Source of the DNA: Hedera helix
Taxonomy: Eukaryota > Streptophyta > Magnoliopsida > Apiales > Araliaceae
Assembly (NCBI GenBank): GCA_947179155.2
Contig: OX359278.1
Coordinates: 27,278,297 to 27,342,296 of the forward strand
Length of the DNA stretch: 64,000 nt
Direction of reading: 5' to 3'
Notes under the pieces: model-generated
What the model was told of the DNA's origin: nothing
The model's database searches: none
Seen by the model: the letters and a program-made list of their open reading frames with translations, nothing else
Position numbers and translations under genes: made by a program
Shown: piece by piece, positions 12,240-24,788 of the stretch
Layout: each line of letters starts with the position of its first letter
How positions within the stretch are numbered: position 1 is the stretch's first letter

Positions 12240-12440
12240 TCTGGGGGTATTTTGGTAATTTTCGCGCCCTTAGGAACATAACCGGAATTTTTTGAAAAGT
12301 CCAGGGGCATTTTCATAATTTCTGCGGCTTTAGGACTCATTCGGTATTTTCCAGAAAGATAGGGAGCAAAACCGTAATTTCCTAGGCTAAGGGACACGTT
12401 TGGTATTTCATGAAAAGGGCAGGGGCAAAATCGTAATTTC
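12240..12440. repeat. Imperfect tandem repeat of about 60 bp, 3-4 units, in LTR X
   Basis: Units run from CTGGGGGTATTTTGGTAATT, CAGGGGCATTTTCATAATTT, AGGGAGCAAAACCGTAATTT and AGGGGCAAAATCGTAATTTC. Each continues with a (C/G)GC..TTAGGA-like part and GG(T/A)ATTTT..GAAA. The units are diverged but in register. Confidence 0.7.
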
Positions 12441-12665
12441 GCCGCCTAAAACTCGGCCGCACATGGCGCGGCATCCTTTTCCCCGGCTCCGCTTACGCCA
12501 AACGGCGTCGTTTGGCGTGGCAAAAAATCTGCTTCCGCGCATGGCGCGGCATGCCTTTCCTCAGCGCCCAAAACCCTGTCGTTTTGTACCCACGTCTGGC
12601 AAAAAATGGCTGCCGCGCAATGCGCGGCAACCTTTTCTTCTTCTTCTTCTTCTTCTGCTTCTTCT
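12440..12665. repeat. GC-rich hairpin block in an AT-rich LTR, followed by CTT repeats
   Basis: A sudden GC-rich island. It contains a perfect hairpin at 12495-12518 (stem ACGCCAAACG, loop GCGT), a second hairpin TGCCGCGC-AAT-GCGCGGCA near 12611-12629, and repeated ATGGCGCGGCAT units. It is followed by a (CTT)n run. It is not coding as far as I can see. Confidence 0.75.
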
Positions 12666-14021
12666 GCTTCGCTTAACAGTGTACCAGCTTTTCAATTTTA
12701 ACCCATTTTTGCACATAATTTCCCAACAAAAACATTCCAAAAATTATATAACTCATACATATTCATCCAAAAATTATTTAGAACAATTATTATAATTATT
12801 TTCTAATTTTTTCACAATAATAATTTATCATCATAATATTAGAATAAATCACAAAAAATTTAATTTATACCTTCCAAAGCTTCAACTTCTTCCTTTGATG
12901 ACACCAAATTTTTCTTTCTTGGTGATCTTGGTGGTGGCTATGGTGGTTCTTAGTGGCGGTTGGTGGCCTTCGGATGCAATAAAGAGAGAGAGAGACAGAG
13001 TTTGTGTGTATGTTTGTTTTTTTTTTCTTTCCTTTTCTTTTTCTTCATTTCCTTCTTTTATAATCCCACCAACTTAGCCAATTTGGAACATAAAATTTTT
13101 TTTCCACCGACTTGCATGCTACTTGAGGCTTCCGGATTTTTCCAAACAAATACATGCAATTTTTTTTTGTTAATTTAACACATAACGTAGTTATTACGTG
13201 TAATAAATATTTTATATAATATATATAAAATATTTATTTTAATTCATAAAAAATCATAACATAATTTATTATTAATTTTTATACATTTTTCAAGCACTTT
13301 TCTTGACAAATTTTGTACACGCATAATGACATGCATGTAATTATTTGAGGTAATTTATACCTCCAAAATTCATAAAATAATTCATATAGCTTATAAAAAT
13401 TATTTTTCATAATTTTTCACTTCGTTATTTGGACAACATGTTACATTAACATGTTCACGTTTCCGAAATATTATTCCTCATAAAAGTCCTAAAAATTTCA
13501 TTATACATAAACATAATTTTTAATAAATTAAAACATTTCTTTTTCTCATTTATTTCTCCATTTCCTTACTATTTACATTTCTTTCTTATATAAATTATAT
13601 AATTTAATATTATATAATTTATATAATTACATTCTCCTTTTTAAATAATTTCTTACATTCCTCCATACTTATTAATTAATTATATACTAAAAAATTATAC
13701 ATTTATTAACTCTTTCATTATTTTTATCCTCTTATATAAATTATATAATTAGTCTTATATAATTTATATAATTATAATTTCCTTCATACATCACTTTAAT
13801 TTCCTTATATAAATTATATAATTTATTATTATATAATTTATATAATTACATTTCTTCTCCATTAATTTCTAAACTTCCTCCAAAATTCTTAATTAAATCT
13901 AAATTCAATAATTTCACTTTTACTTAACTTCCTCATTAACTTTTCATAAATTTTTGGATTAATTTAATTATTAATCCCTTTATTTTCAAAATTAATGAAA
14001 TTTATAATTACCACAATTAAA

Positions 14022-14125
<104 letters not shown>

Positions 14126-14483
14126 CATATCTAATTCTCATATCTCACATTACCACATAACGCTATTTAATAATAATTTATATATCTCCACAATAATTTA
14201 ATTGTATAATTATTTTTAAACAATTTATTTACTTTTTCATTATTTTATTTCCACACAATTTGTCATGATCTCTGTACAAATTTAATTTACTAATTAAATC
14301 CTATCACATACCTTAAATCACATAAAATAATAATTAATTTACACAACCTTGATGATTTTATCAATTAAATTCTTCTTTAATTTTATTAAATAAATCCTAA
14401 AAATTTATTTAAATAAACACTAACCTTTACTTAATTTATCATAATCCTTATTTGAAATTATTTCAAAAATCCTGCGTGTCACA

Positions 14484-14519
14484 TTCACCACTCCTTCATA
14501 AAATTTCGTCCTTGAAAAT
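14484..14519 (-). pseudogene. Last codons of Ty3 pol beside LTR X
   Basis: On the minus strand, AATTTTCAAGGACGAAATTT resembles the conserved end of chromovirus pol (a NFEDEIL-like peptide) that sits just before the polypurine tract and LTR in Tekay/Del elements. Here it reads IFKDEIL then a stop, followed by a purine-rich GAAGGAGTGGTGAA and the LTR. Only this tail of pol is recognisable. Confidence 0.5.
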
Positions 14520-15332
14520 TCTATGTACAAAATTCTTGTTCATTTGCAACATACACAATTCCTTTGCATTCATTCCACATATATTTCTTTCCATCCTTTC
14601 TCGCAGTCATTGCACATTACAATTTTCTACTCCATCACATTTCATACTTTCTTTACTTCACAATTATTGCTGACATTTAAATAATACTACCCCATCCTAC
14701 CATCCAATCTCCATAAGAGTAGAGGAATTCAAAAATTTTATTTTGAAAAACTTTCATGATATGCTGAATGAACATTTATCCCGGTTTACAGTATTTCGCT
14801 CCTTGAGTACTTTATACTGCAAACCCTGACAGTGGATCAGTCTGTCATTAAAGTGGTGTATATTTAATCCGTAATTTGGCACTCCAGTGGAACAATCTGT
14901 AATGCCCGTGTCTCTTATGCCAGGTGACCATTTTATCAACCTGCAACATTCTTAATCTCTTTGTTCATCTCAGCCTTAGGATTCATTCAAAAGTAATTTG
15001 ATTGATTATAACTTTCAAAGAATATGAATTCAATATTTTACAAAATTTGTCTAGCTGAATCAATAGCTCAGACTTATATTTCTTTAACGCTTGTTTAGCC
15101 AGATCAATTAGCATAGACTTTCTTTTAACAATTATACCCCGCAGATATTTTTAAAACATTTATCACGTCAAAACTTTTCAAAACATTTAGCCGAGTCAAA
15201 TGGCATTGACTTATAGTTTTGACATACTTTCATAAATCAAAATCATTTATGACTTCATGTTACCACATCATTTTGACAGTACGTTGAGAATTCCGTCGTT
15301 AATAATTCCTACACCATACTTTATGGTGTTGA
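14520..15332 (-). other. Non-coding stretch, LTR-derived (part of X internal region or LTR Y)
   Basis: No gene recognised. From about 15000 the sequence matches the reverse complement of the 26450-26560 part of element V (CAATATTTTA..TTGTCTAGCTGAA), so that portion is an LTR downstream region in minus orientation. The part at 14520-14940 could be the internal region of element X. The 61-codon frame at 14754-14939 has no family signature. Confidence 0.4.
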
Positions 15333-16869
15333 TGTTAGGGTTTCAATACAGTGAAAGCAGCGGAATTTTAAAAAAAAATTGAAACCCTAAAACAGGATCC
15401 ATGCGAAAACAGATTAATCCAGAAGTTTAGATTATTTACCGATTATTCGAGATGGACAAGAGACTATGGAATTCTGAAACGGCTTCGAATCTTCAACGCA
15501 ATCCAGCGACTGCATCTCTACAGTATCCACACGAACGCTCCGCGAACCGTCACACGATCTGCAGCAAAAGGGATCTGCGGTACTAGCCACCAAGATCAGG
15601 ATTTCTAATCTATTTTTCTCTCTAGCCTCTTTCTGAAAGCGGCTAGGGTTTTAGTTTTTCCTTACGTGACTTTTAGACTACTGATATATTATATATATAG
15701 TAGTTAATAGGAATTAACTAAAACCTAAAATAAATAGAAAAATAAAATCCGAATTTATATATATTATATTTTAATTAAGTCTTACTTAATTAATATACAT
15801 ATATACAAATTATCCTATTAATTTAAATTCGTAATTTTTTAAATACTATCAATCATATTGACATATTTAAAATACTTACAATTTAAATTAATTCCCTTTT
15901 AATTACGTTCTAAGTGTGTGACCCTATAGGTTATTATTATGTTGGCAATAATTTTAAAATCATATTATAAAATTATAAACAGTGAGCGACATTTAGTAAT
16001 GCATCACTACTACCCAAATAATAATAAGATCGGTGATTCGATACAACATTTTCATGACCAATGTTTCAATGTAATTTAATCCTTTAAACCTTATATCTTA
16101 GATTAAATTCGAGGCATGTAATGTGTCATACTCTTCATAATTTAATCTGAGTTTTCTTGATCAATGAGTAGACTATATGAAACAAATCAATATTTGAGCA
16201 TGACCATGCATTTCATAGTCCTACTCAATCAAGAGGCCTATGGATATCACCCCTAATATATAGGAGGGTTAAATTCCATCTAGATCACTCATATTCCTCA
16301 CATGATTCATGATGTACCCAATAATCACCTTTATTGTCCACCCTATTAAAGGTGACATTTGATGATATCAAAGTACACAAATTCTCGTGTAATAATATAG
16401 TGACTTCAGGTCGGAGGATCATTACATCATTGTCACTATAAGAATTTCTTATGACACTTTGCATAATGCTCCATGTAGAATTCTCATGGTGGGTCAGTCC
16501 AGTACATTGTTCTCTAACATGTACCTATGCATTGACTCAAATATCTCATATATTTATGACCAATGAGATTTGGCCATCAGTCAATCCACATACTAGTCTC
16601 AATGCATCATTGTTGTCCCATTAACAATGATACTCGACTAGGGACATTTAAGAGCAATGATACTAATTATAATTATATAATCTCATGTTCAAGTCACATA
16701 CTTAAAGCTATATAATTCGTATCATTATTCTAAGGGCTTTTATTATGTTAACATTTATATAACGCAGTAAATAAAATCATAATAAAATAATCCATTTAAT
16801 CAAATATAATATCAAAAAATGTTAAGCAATTACATCAAATAATTAGCCTCTATGGCATAAACTCTAACA
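15333..16869 (-). mobile_element. Copia solo LTR (1537 bp) with perfect TSD GTTGA
   Basis: The plus strand reads TGTTAGGGTTTCAATACAGT at the left end and AACTCTAACA at the right end, flanked by GTTGA at 15328-15332 and 16870-16874. On the minus strand it starts TGTTAGAGTTTATGCC and ends AAACCCTAACA, the usual form for Copia LTRs. A TATA box and a leader with AACCCTAGCCGC lie on the minus strand near 15640-15700, which sets the orientation. No internal region remains, so it is a solo LTR left by LTR-LTR recombination. It sits inside the Tekay-like LTR Y. Confidence 0.9.
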
Positions 16870-18689
16870 GTTGAATCATCTTATGACGAAATAGTACCGC
16901 ACCGTCTCAACAACACGTTGAGCATTCCCTCATTCATCACATCTACACCGGGCTAAAAGGTGTATGGATGATTCTTTTGAAATACATTTTGATGTTAAAT
17001 ATTTTTATCTAGCCGTAACAAGTAGCATAGACACTTTAAATCGCTTAAAATATTTGTATTTTTCAAAGCACATTCGTGCCAAATTAGCTTGAAGCCAAAA
17101 ATTTTGAAGTCTAGTAAAGTTAGAAGAGTGGGAGTATCCAAAATTCCCTAACATTCGCCTTCTGCTTCATTACTTAATTATTAATTTATTGCTAGGACTA
17201 TTATTATATATCATACTAGAATTGTCTATCTACTCCAACTTCTCTATACCCCCGTATAGTTCATCAAACTTGTCACACATTATGAGTCCAGGAACTTACC
17301 ATAAGAATATGAGTTTAGAAGCTTGTCATAGCAATACGTAGTCTGAGAACAAATCAAAGACTATCCATATGCTGAGGGGCTTAAAACATACCATACAATT
17401 ATGAGTCATGGACTTACCATATGCATGAGTTTTAATAACTCGTGCCTAAACTTAATATTATCTATCTATCAACCCGCTAGCGCGACTCTAACATTTCAAT
17501 GATTATCACATAGTAACTAAGTAAACACAAGTCCCCTGCCCATACAAAGGATTGTGCAACTCAGTCACCACGTGAGTCCTCGATTGAAATTTCGTACCCA
17601 AACTTTCTGCCCCCTTATCATAACATTTCTGTCATTCATGTGTCATCATTCTCTGAATTCTTCTTGTACTATTTCGTAGTACCATATCTCTTTATAGCAT
17701 CAAACTGTACCCTTTTTCGACCATTAACAGGTCTCTCTATTATTTCACAATCTCATTGGATCCCATCATGATCTTGTTTTACAATCTATTCCTTATTTGC
17801 TTTCCTTATCTTGTGATCGTATCGTAGTACAATCCTCTTACCATTCATGATCATATTATTATGATCTCTTCCTATACTTTTTGGATTATCTTGTCATTTT
17901 TATTGTTTAAATCAGGTGTCCCTTGATTATCTTTGAGATTCATCTTTGAATCATTTCAAATATTCTTTCAATTATGTTCTTAATTGAACTTATAAATTTT
18001 CTCAATTCATTACCTTCATTCAGATTTTTCTTAACATTTTTATCTTTTACTTAAAAACATCACATAGTACTGAAAAACTTGTCTGAATTTCTTCCTCGCT
18101 TACGCTTTCACAATTCAATTTACCTCATTTGAAAGACCTAATATGATTATCTACCAATTAGTAACACATATAGGGATTCATTTATCATTCTCAAATAAAT
18201 TAACTCAACCGTACAAAGTTCCCTATTTACTAACTCATAAATTATAGGATAATATTATCACCCTTAGATAATATTTTAATTATCGACCAGTATTATTAAT
18301 AATACCTTATTCAATTACAAATGTTTTTAAGTATCGAACAACATCTTAATTGATTACTAATATTATTAAGCCCTTAATAATATTTACCCAATTACCAATA
18401 TTATTAATCATTTAATAATATTTCATCACCTACTATTATCATTAAATATTTAATAATAATTTACTCATTTAGTAATATTTAAAGATTTAAAAAATTAAAT
18501 GTAAATTGTTTAATCACCTCCTCATTCTTTTAATTCCTTCCTTTTATTTATTTAATGATAATTAAATAATAAATTAATTTAATTAACTTCACTTGTTTAT
18601 TTATCTTTATATCAGCAATTATTTTCTTAACCTTATTTTTCTTTAATTATTATTTAATATAATTTAAATATTAATTAATTAATTAAGTA

Positions 18690-19260
18690 TCCTCAATTCA
18701 TTTAATGATTGTTGAATATCATTTAAATAATAATTTCTTAATTAATTAACCCTATTTATTATTTAATATTAATTAAAGAACAAATGATCATTTTATTAAC
18801 TTCATCTCCATTTAATTATTATTTAATATCCTTTAAATAATAATTAAATAATTAATCATCCTTATTTATTAAATAATACATAATTACCTTATTAACTTTA
18901 TTTTCCTTTAATTATTATTTAATACCTTTTAAATAATAATTAAATAATTAATCATCCTTATTTATTAAATAATAAATAATTATCTTATTACTTTATCTTC
19001 CTTTGTTATTATTTAGTATCCTTTAAATAATAATTAGATAACTGATCACCATGATTTATTATTTAATATTAATTAAATAATAATTAATTATTTTATTAAC
19101 TTTATATACTCATTTACTTTATTTATTAGTTAGAATTTAAATAATAAACAAATAATTAAATTCTTTTTTTTATTTAATATTATTTAAATAATAAATAATA
19201 ATCTTTACTTATTATTTAATTAAAATTGAATAATACATAATTATTTTATTCTTTTATCCT
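18690..19260. repeat. A/T tandem repeat of about 95 bp in LTR Y
   Basis: About five units built from TTAATTATTATTTAATATCC, TTTAAATAATAATTAAATAA, TTAATCATCCTTATTTATTA and short spacers. Each unit contains inverted ATTATTTAA/TTAAATAAT pieces, so each could fold as a hairpin. Confidence 0.65.
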
Positions 19261-20320
19261 TATTTTTCTTAAGTCCTTCGTATTTATTAAAAATACTTAA
19301 TTGACCTATTATTTTTATAACTCTTTCATATTTTTAATATATTTCATTCTATACACAAAATAATTTTTGTTTAATATTCCAACTTTATTTACTATTTGCT
19401 GTATTTATTAAAAATTTAGTTTTCATCAGAAAATTATGAAATTTATATGAAAGCTTCTTGCCATCCTACAAAACCTCCAGTAAAAATTTCATAAGATTCT
19501 TAGTTGTACACATCAAGTTATTGCCGACATAATTTTTAAAACGTACAAAATGGTTTGGGTCATAACTCATTCATCCGAGGTCGGATCGAGCTCAAAATTT
19601 TAAAGTGGCTGCTATATACCATATACTACCACATATAAAATGACCGAAATTTTTGGAGCAAGCAAAGTGGCCAAAACAGCCCCTTTAAAAATGTGGACAA
19701 TAGCTTTTTGGCATTTTTTTGGCAGAAACTGTTTTGCTAGAAAAATTACCATAAATAGCTCGTTTAATATTTTTTAGTTGTTTCACTTGAAAAATCTTCG
19801 TATCTTATAGGTATACCACCCAAAATTGACGGATCATAAATACGACTTATAGAACATGAACAGTAAATCCGGGAACGAAATATTCAATTTAAGGTTTTTC
19901 CGGTAAAGTCGATTTCATGCTTTTGATCAACTTTTTCAACATAAAAGCATATAAATACCCATGCTAAACCCATTTAATCATAGATATACTAATTTAGCAT
20001 GGATTTAAGCATAGAGAGTTTTGAAAATGATTTTCTACCATAGAAATTAAATAAAGAACATAAAGAGCTTGAAAAATAGGGTTAAAGGTAGTTTTATACC
20101 TCTTGGACTTGATAGTTCTCTTCTTTCTTGCTAAAAATGAGACTAGGCTTGAATGATGTACTTTTGATTATCTAGATGATCCTTCTTGATGATCTAGGGT
20201 TTCTTCTTCTTTTCTTTCTATCCCTTCTCTCTAATATTTTCTTTCTAGTTTCCTTTTGCTCTCTCAACTTTTCATACTTTGTGAATGAACAAATGAAGTA
20301 AACTCTCTTACACTTGGTGG

Positions 20321-20333
20321 AGTACTCTATATA
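20321..20333 (-). promoter_or_regulatory. TATA box of LTR Y, at the insertion site of LTR Z
   Basis: On the minus strand TATATATAGAGTACTCCACC is followed by AAGTGTAAGAGAG and a GAGA-rich leader. This is the arrangement seen in V (CTATAAATAAGACACTCCAC at about 24420, then CTAGAGAGAAG). The first base of the target duplication of Z overlaps the T/A run. Confidence 0.6.
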
Positions 20334-21394
20334 TAGACTATAACGCCCCCAAATCCTGGTACTTTGAACTTTATACTTGGCACGTCACGATACAACATCT
20401 TCATACATGTTATATAACTAATGCGGAATATATAAACATAACTTATTTATTTTAGAATATTCTACAACATTTTCCAAGGTTTCTAACCTTAACTTACATA
20501 TATACCTTTAGATTCATAAAAAGGTTTGCATAATTAACTTACATCATATAACAAATTAGTTATCATGCATAACACTATAATCTTGTTTTTTGCTTCTGTC
20601 TCCGTCTTTCCTCGAACACTCTTATTAATCTGAAATTTGTTATCATGATATAGCAAGGGTGAGAAACGACTTTGCTCAGCAAGTTTAAGTACAATAAAGA
20701 TATATCATAATTGAAAGAAAGAATAAACTTTCGGATTTTCAACAATATAATAATTGTGAAAGAGTACGAATCATAATTTCAATAATTGAATGACTAAATC
20801 AATTAATGTTGAGTGTCAATAATGACCATGAACAAATTTAACTGAACCTTAGGGCAATGAAGGTGATCAGCCTTTCATACTTGATGAACACATGCAACAT
20901 GCACTATGTGCGAATCAACAATTTAAAGAGGTGGAATAATTATACAGAATTAAACCACTAGCATGCTTGAAACATAATACCTTGAGTTTGAGTTAGGAAA
21001 TTTGCTCAATAAAATAATATATCCTGGTCGAATATAAATTGAGTAGGGTTTAGGGAACTTGCCTGATAGTTGATCTACAGCTAACTAGATTTAAACAACT
21101 CTCTTTGAATGATCTAATATTAACAACATTGGTCTATCAATTAGCACTACGTAAAATTGTACAATTATGCACTCAATTATGCTATTTATCTATAAAATAA
21201 AAGTGACATAACAAATAATTTAATATACTATCATTAACCTATAAAACAATTAATCAATTAGGTTAATAATTTAATTAATTTATATCAATTTTCTCAAGTG
21301 TTAAACACTTATTAAACTATTAAACAATTTATTATAATTGTTTAAACAAATGAGTTAAAAGACATTTTCTTTATTTCATTAAATCTAATTTCAT

Positions 21395-22100
21395 TTAATT
21401 ACTATTTAACATTAATTAAATAGTAAGTAATTAACTACCTTTAGTTATTATTTAATAATAAATAATAACTTACTAGATTTATTTATTATTTAAAGTTAAT
21501 CAAATAATAAATAATTATATTATATTATAAATAATAAAATATCCTTAGTTATTATTAATAATAAATAATAACTAACTAACTAGATTTATTTATTATTTAA
21601 AGTTAATTAAATAATAAATAATTAAATTATATAGTAAATAATCAAATATCATTAGTTATTATTTAATAATAAATAATAACTAGCTGGATTTATTTATTAT
21701 TTAAAGTCAATCAAATAATAAATAATTAAATAATCAATCTTATTTGTCTTTAATTATTATTTAATAGTAATTAAATAATAATTAATTAATTTATCATCCT
21801 TGTTTATTATTTAATTTATTAAATAATAAACAATGAATTTAATCATAAATTTGGAAAATATAATATTAAACTAACTAGATTAATATTTAAAACATTTAAA
21901 TATTAATCCTAAATATTTATTATATTTGAAAAATATAATATTAAACTAACTAGATTAATATTTAAAATATTTAAATATTAATCCTAAAAACTTATTATAT
22001 TTGAAAAAAATATAATATTAAACTAACTAGATTAATATTTAAAATATTAGAATATTAATCCTAAATACTTATTATATTTGGAAAATATAATATTAAATAC
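21395..22100. repeat. Two A/T-rich tandem arrays in LTR Z
   Basis: From about 21430 to 21760 there are three to four units of about 120 bp built from TTAGTTATTATTTAATAATA and CTAGATTTATTTATTATTTA. From about 21860 to 22090 there are three units of about 82 bp with AAACTAACTAGATTAATATT and AAATATTAATCCTAAATA. Both sets are self-complementary in part. Confidence 0.75.
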
Positions 22101-23597
22101 CTAAATATCATTTTTGTATTTTTACTATTTTTTTCTATAATTTTTTAATTAATTTGTAATCATTTAAATTAATTAAAACTAAATTCTGATGGCATTATCA
22201 TAAATATCTCAAACTTCCAAAATTGAAAACTCTTCCTCGTGGATCATCTTCTTCTCTGTTTTGGCACTCTACAAAAAAATCTACCATGGATGCATATTAA
22301 CACCTCCAAACAAGCTTTAAATCACACAATAATTTTTAAAACAATTACCCATAACACAATAAAAATTAATAACTTAATAAATCAAATACCCATGATTTAT
22401 TTCACAATTTTTTTTTTGGTAAAAATTTATTCACTTCAAAATTTTCACAAATACATCACATACATGATTTTTAATCTCAAAACTCATGGACGTTCACATA
22501 ATCAAATACTAGAATTTATTCTTAACTCTAATAATAATTTTTCTACATCATCTAAACGATTTATTACATAATAAATAATTTATTACATAATAAACAATTT
22601 CTACCATAAATACATAATAATTAACATATTTTTACCAAAATCAATTAAATTACTTTAACAAAAATTAAAGAACATGATAATACTTTTATGATGAAACTTT
22701 AGTTAATTGATGAAGAATTTTTATAGCTTCTCCTATTTGATTTCGGTAAAGAGAGAATGAGAGAGAAATGGAAACTTGGTTCACGCAGAGAGAAAAAAAT
22801 GGAGAGCTAGAATTATTATTATTATTATTTTTTTATAACATACTAACTTGCCTTTAACAAATTTGGAGTCCAATTTGAAATCCAGCGTCTTGGACCACAT
22901 AACCATCGACTCTCCCATTTCGGATAAAGCACAAAATTATACACAAATAAAAATTTAATACATTAAGTAGTTATTTCGTGTAATAAATATTTTACGTAAT
23001 GTATGTAAAATATTTATTTTAATTCACTAAAATTCATAAAATGATTTATAAATAATATTTATACATTTTTAAGGTACTTTACCTGATAAATTTTGTACAC
23101 GCATAATGACATGCATGTAATTATATGATGTACTTTATACCTTCAAAATTACTTAAATAACACAAACAACTTATAAAAATTAATTTTCATACTTTTTTCA
23201 CTTCGTTACTTGGACAACATGTTACATCAATATGTTTACGTTTCTCAAATATTATTCCTCATAAAATTGAAAACAGTTCCATTATACACGACAGAAAATC
23301 TGCCATGACTTTTAATAAATTAATTAAATATTAATTATATAATAAATATTCCTTAATTATACACATAGTGTAAATAATACCACTACATGTATAAAAATTA
23401 AATATACCATAAAATAGTATACATCTTCACGATAATTTAAAATTTTGTTTCATTAAAAACGGATATAGTTTATCGCGTGATTAATTTTAATAATGTACCA
23501 AATTACATTTTATTACACTTAATTACATCAAATATTTTCATTGAGGGTGGCGTGTACACAACATACACACCCACCCGCACCATGCGTGCACGTCAAT

Positions 23598-23603
<6 letters not shown>

Positions 23604-23664
<61 letters not shown>
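23604..23664. repeat. (TA)n microsatellite in LTR Z
   Basis: About 60 nt of uninterrupted TA repeats. ORFs through it on both strands (poly Ile-Tyr) are artefacts. Confidence 0.95.
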
Positions 23665-23667
<3 letters not shown>

Positions 23668-23689
23668 CCACACGCACACTCATTACATT

Positions 23690-24738
23690 TGTAATGAGCA
23701 CAAATTTCATTAAACACTGTAATTATAATTATTATATAATTATCAATGAATTAAAAATTTTGTACTAATTAATTGTGCATTAGATAATTAAATAGATATA
23801 CTTGTGTATGTGTATATTTATTTAAACCAATGAAGCAAGAGAGTATAATTAACTAAAACAAATCTAATTGGATTATATTTTAAATCCAAATGAGTTGTTA
23901 AACTAGGTCAATTACATTTACCTAGTAACCCATGTAATTAATTTAATTAGTAGTCTATGTAATTAATTAAACAAGCCCAATGCTTGATTTAATTAAATGT
24001 AACCTAGAATAATTAATGTAAGCCCAATGTGTTATTTAAATTGAGCCCAAACCAATTCAATGGATGAGCCCAATATATTTAATCCTAGAGTCCAATATGG
24101 AGCCCAATAGGAAGTCAAAATTGGTCAAAATTATTACATATATGAATATACATATATAAATGTATATATGTATAATTAAAGTAGAAAAATTAAAAGAAAA
24201 ATGGCTTGGAAAAGACCATTTTGCTGAGATTTGAAGGGGGACCCACATGGGTTGCTTGATTTCATGTTGCTTCTAATTTACACTATGGCAAGGTTGGCCA
24301 ACAACCCTAGTCAATCACCTAGTCAATCACAATGTCCATCCATGCAATAGTAAGCTAGATTAAGCTCTAAATTCACCAATATTGGTGAATTAAGAGAGCT
24401 AATGGATGCTTAGAATTTGGCTATAAATAAGACACTCCACACACTTGGTGATGTTTGTTAGTTCATTTGTTAGAATTCTAGAGAGAAGAAAGTGAGAGCA
24501 TTTGAGAGAAAAAGAGAGAAACACTTGTGAGTTGTGAGAAATTGCTAGAGATTTATCAAGGTGGAGTCTCTAACAAAGTTCATAGCCAAGATAAAGAGAG
24601 CATTCAAGTCCAAGAGGTTCAAAAGTACTCTCAACTCTTCTTAATTCATATTTATTGTCTATATATGTTTTCTATGGTCAAAAATATATTTTTAACCGAT
24701 CAAAAGTTATTTTGATGGTCTAGAAGTCTTAAACTATG

Positions 24739-24788
<50 letters not shown>

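Larger units (their letters stand above)
16870..20333 (-). mobile_element. LTR Y, part downstream of its TATA box (minus strand)
   Basis: This is non-coding LTR sequence continuing from 15332 across the Copia solo LTR. It ends at 20333, where LTR Z interrupts Y. Support: the GAGA-rich leader on the minus strand at 20170-20290, a TATA box at 20321-20333, and the ATAACTCATTCATCCGAGGT block at 19560 that is common in long plant LTRs. The upstream part of Y resumes at 29934. A set of roughly 95-bp A/T-rich tandem units lies at 18690-19260. Y's left end was not located. Confidence 0.6.

Noticed and set aside
12400..12795. 131-codon ORF in the GC-rich block
   Set aside because: It runs through tandem repeats, hairpins and a CTT run inside LTR X; no protein family feature.
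14754..14939. 61-codon minus ORF in the region between LTR X and Y
   Set aside because: No recognisable domain, and it lies in LTR-derived or internal non-coding sequence.
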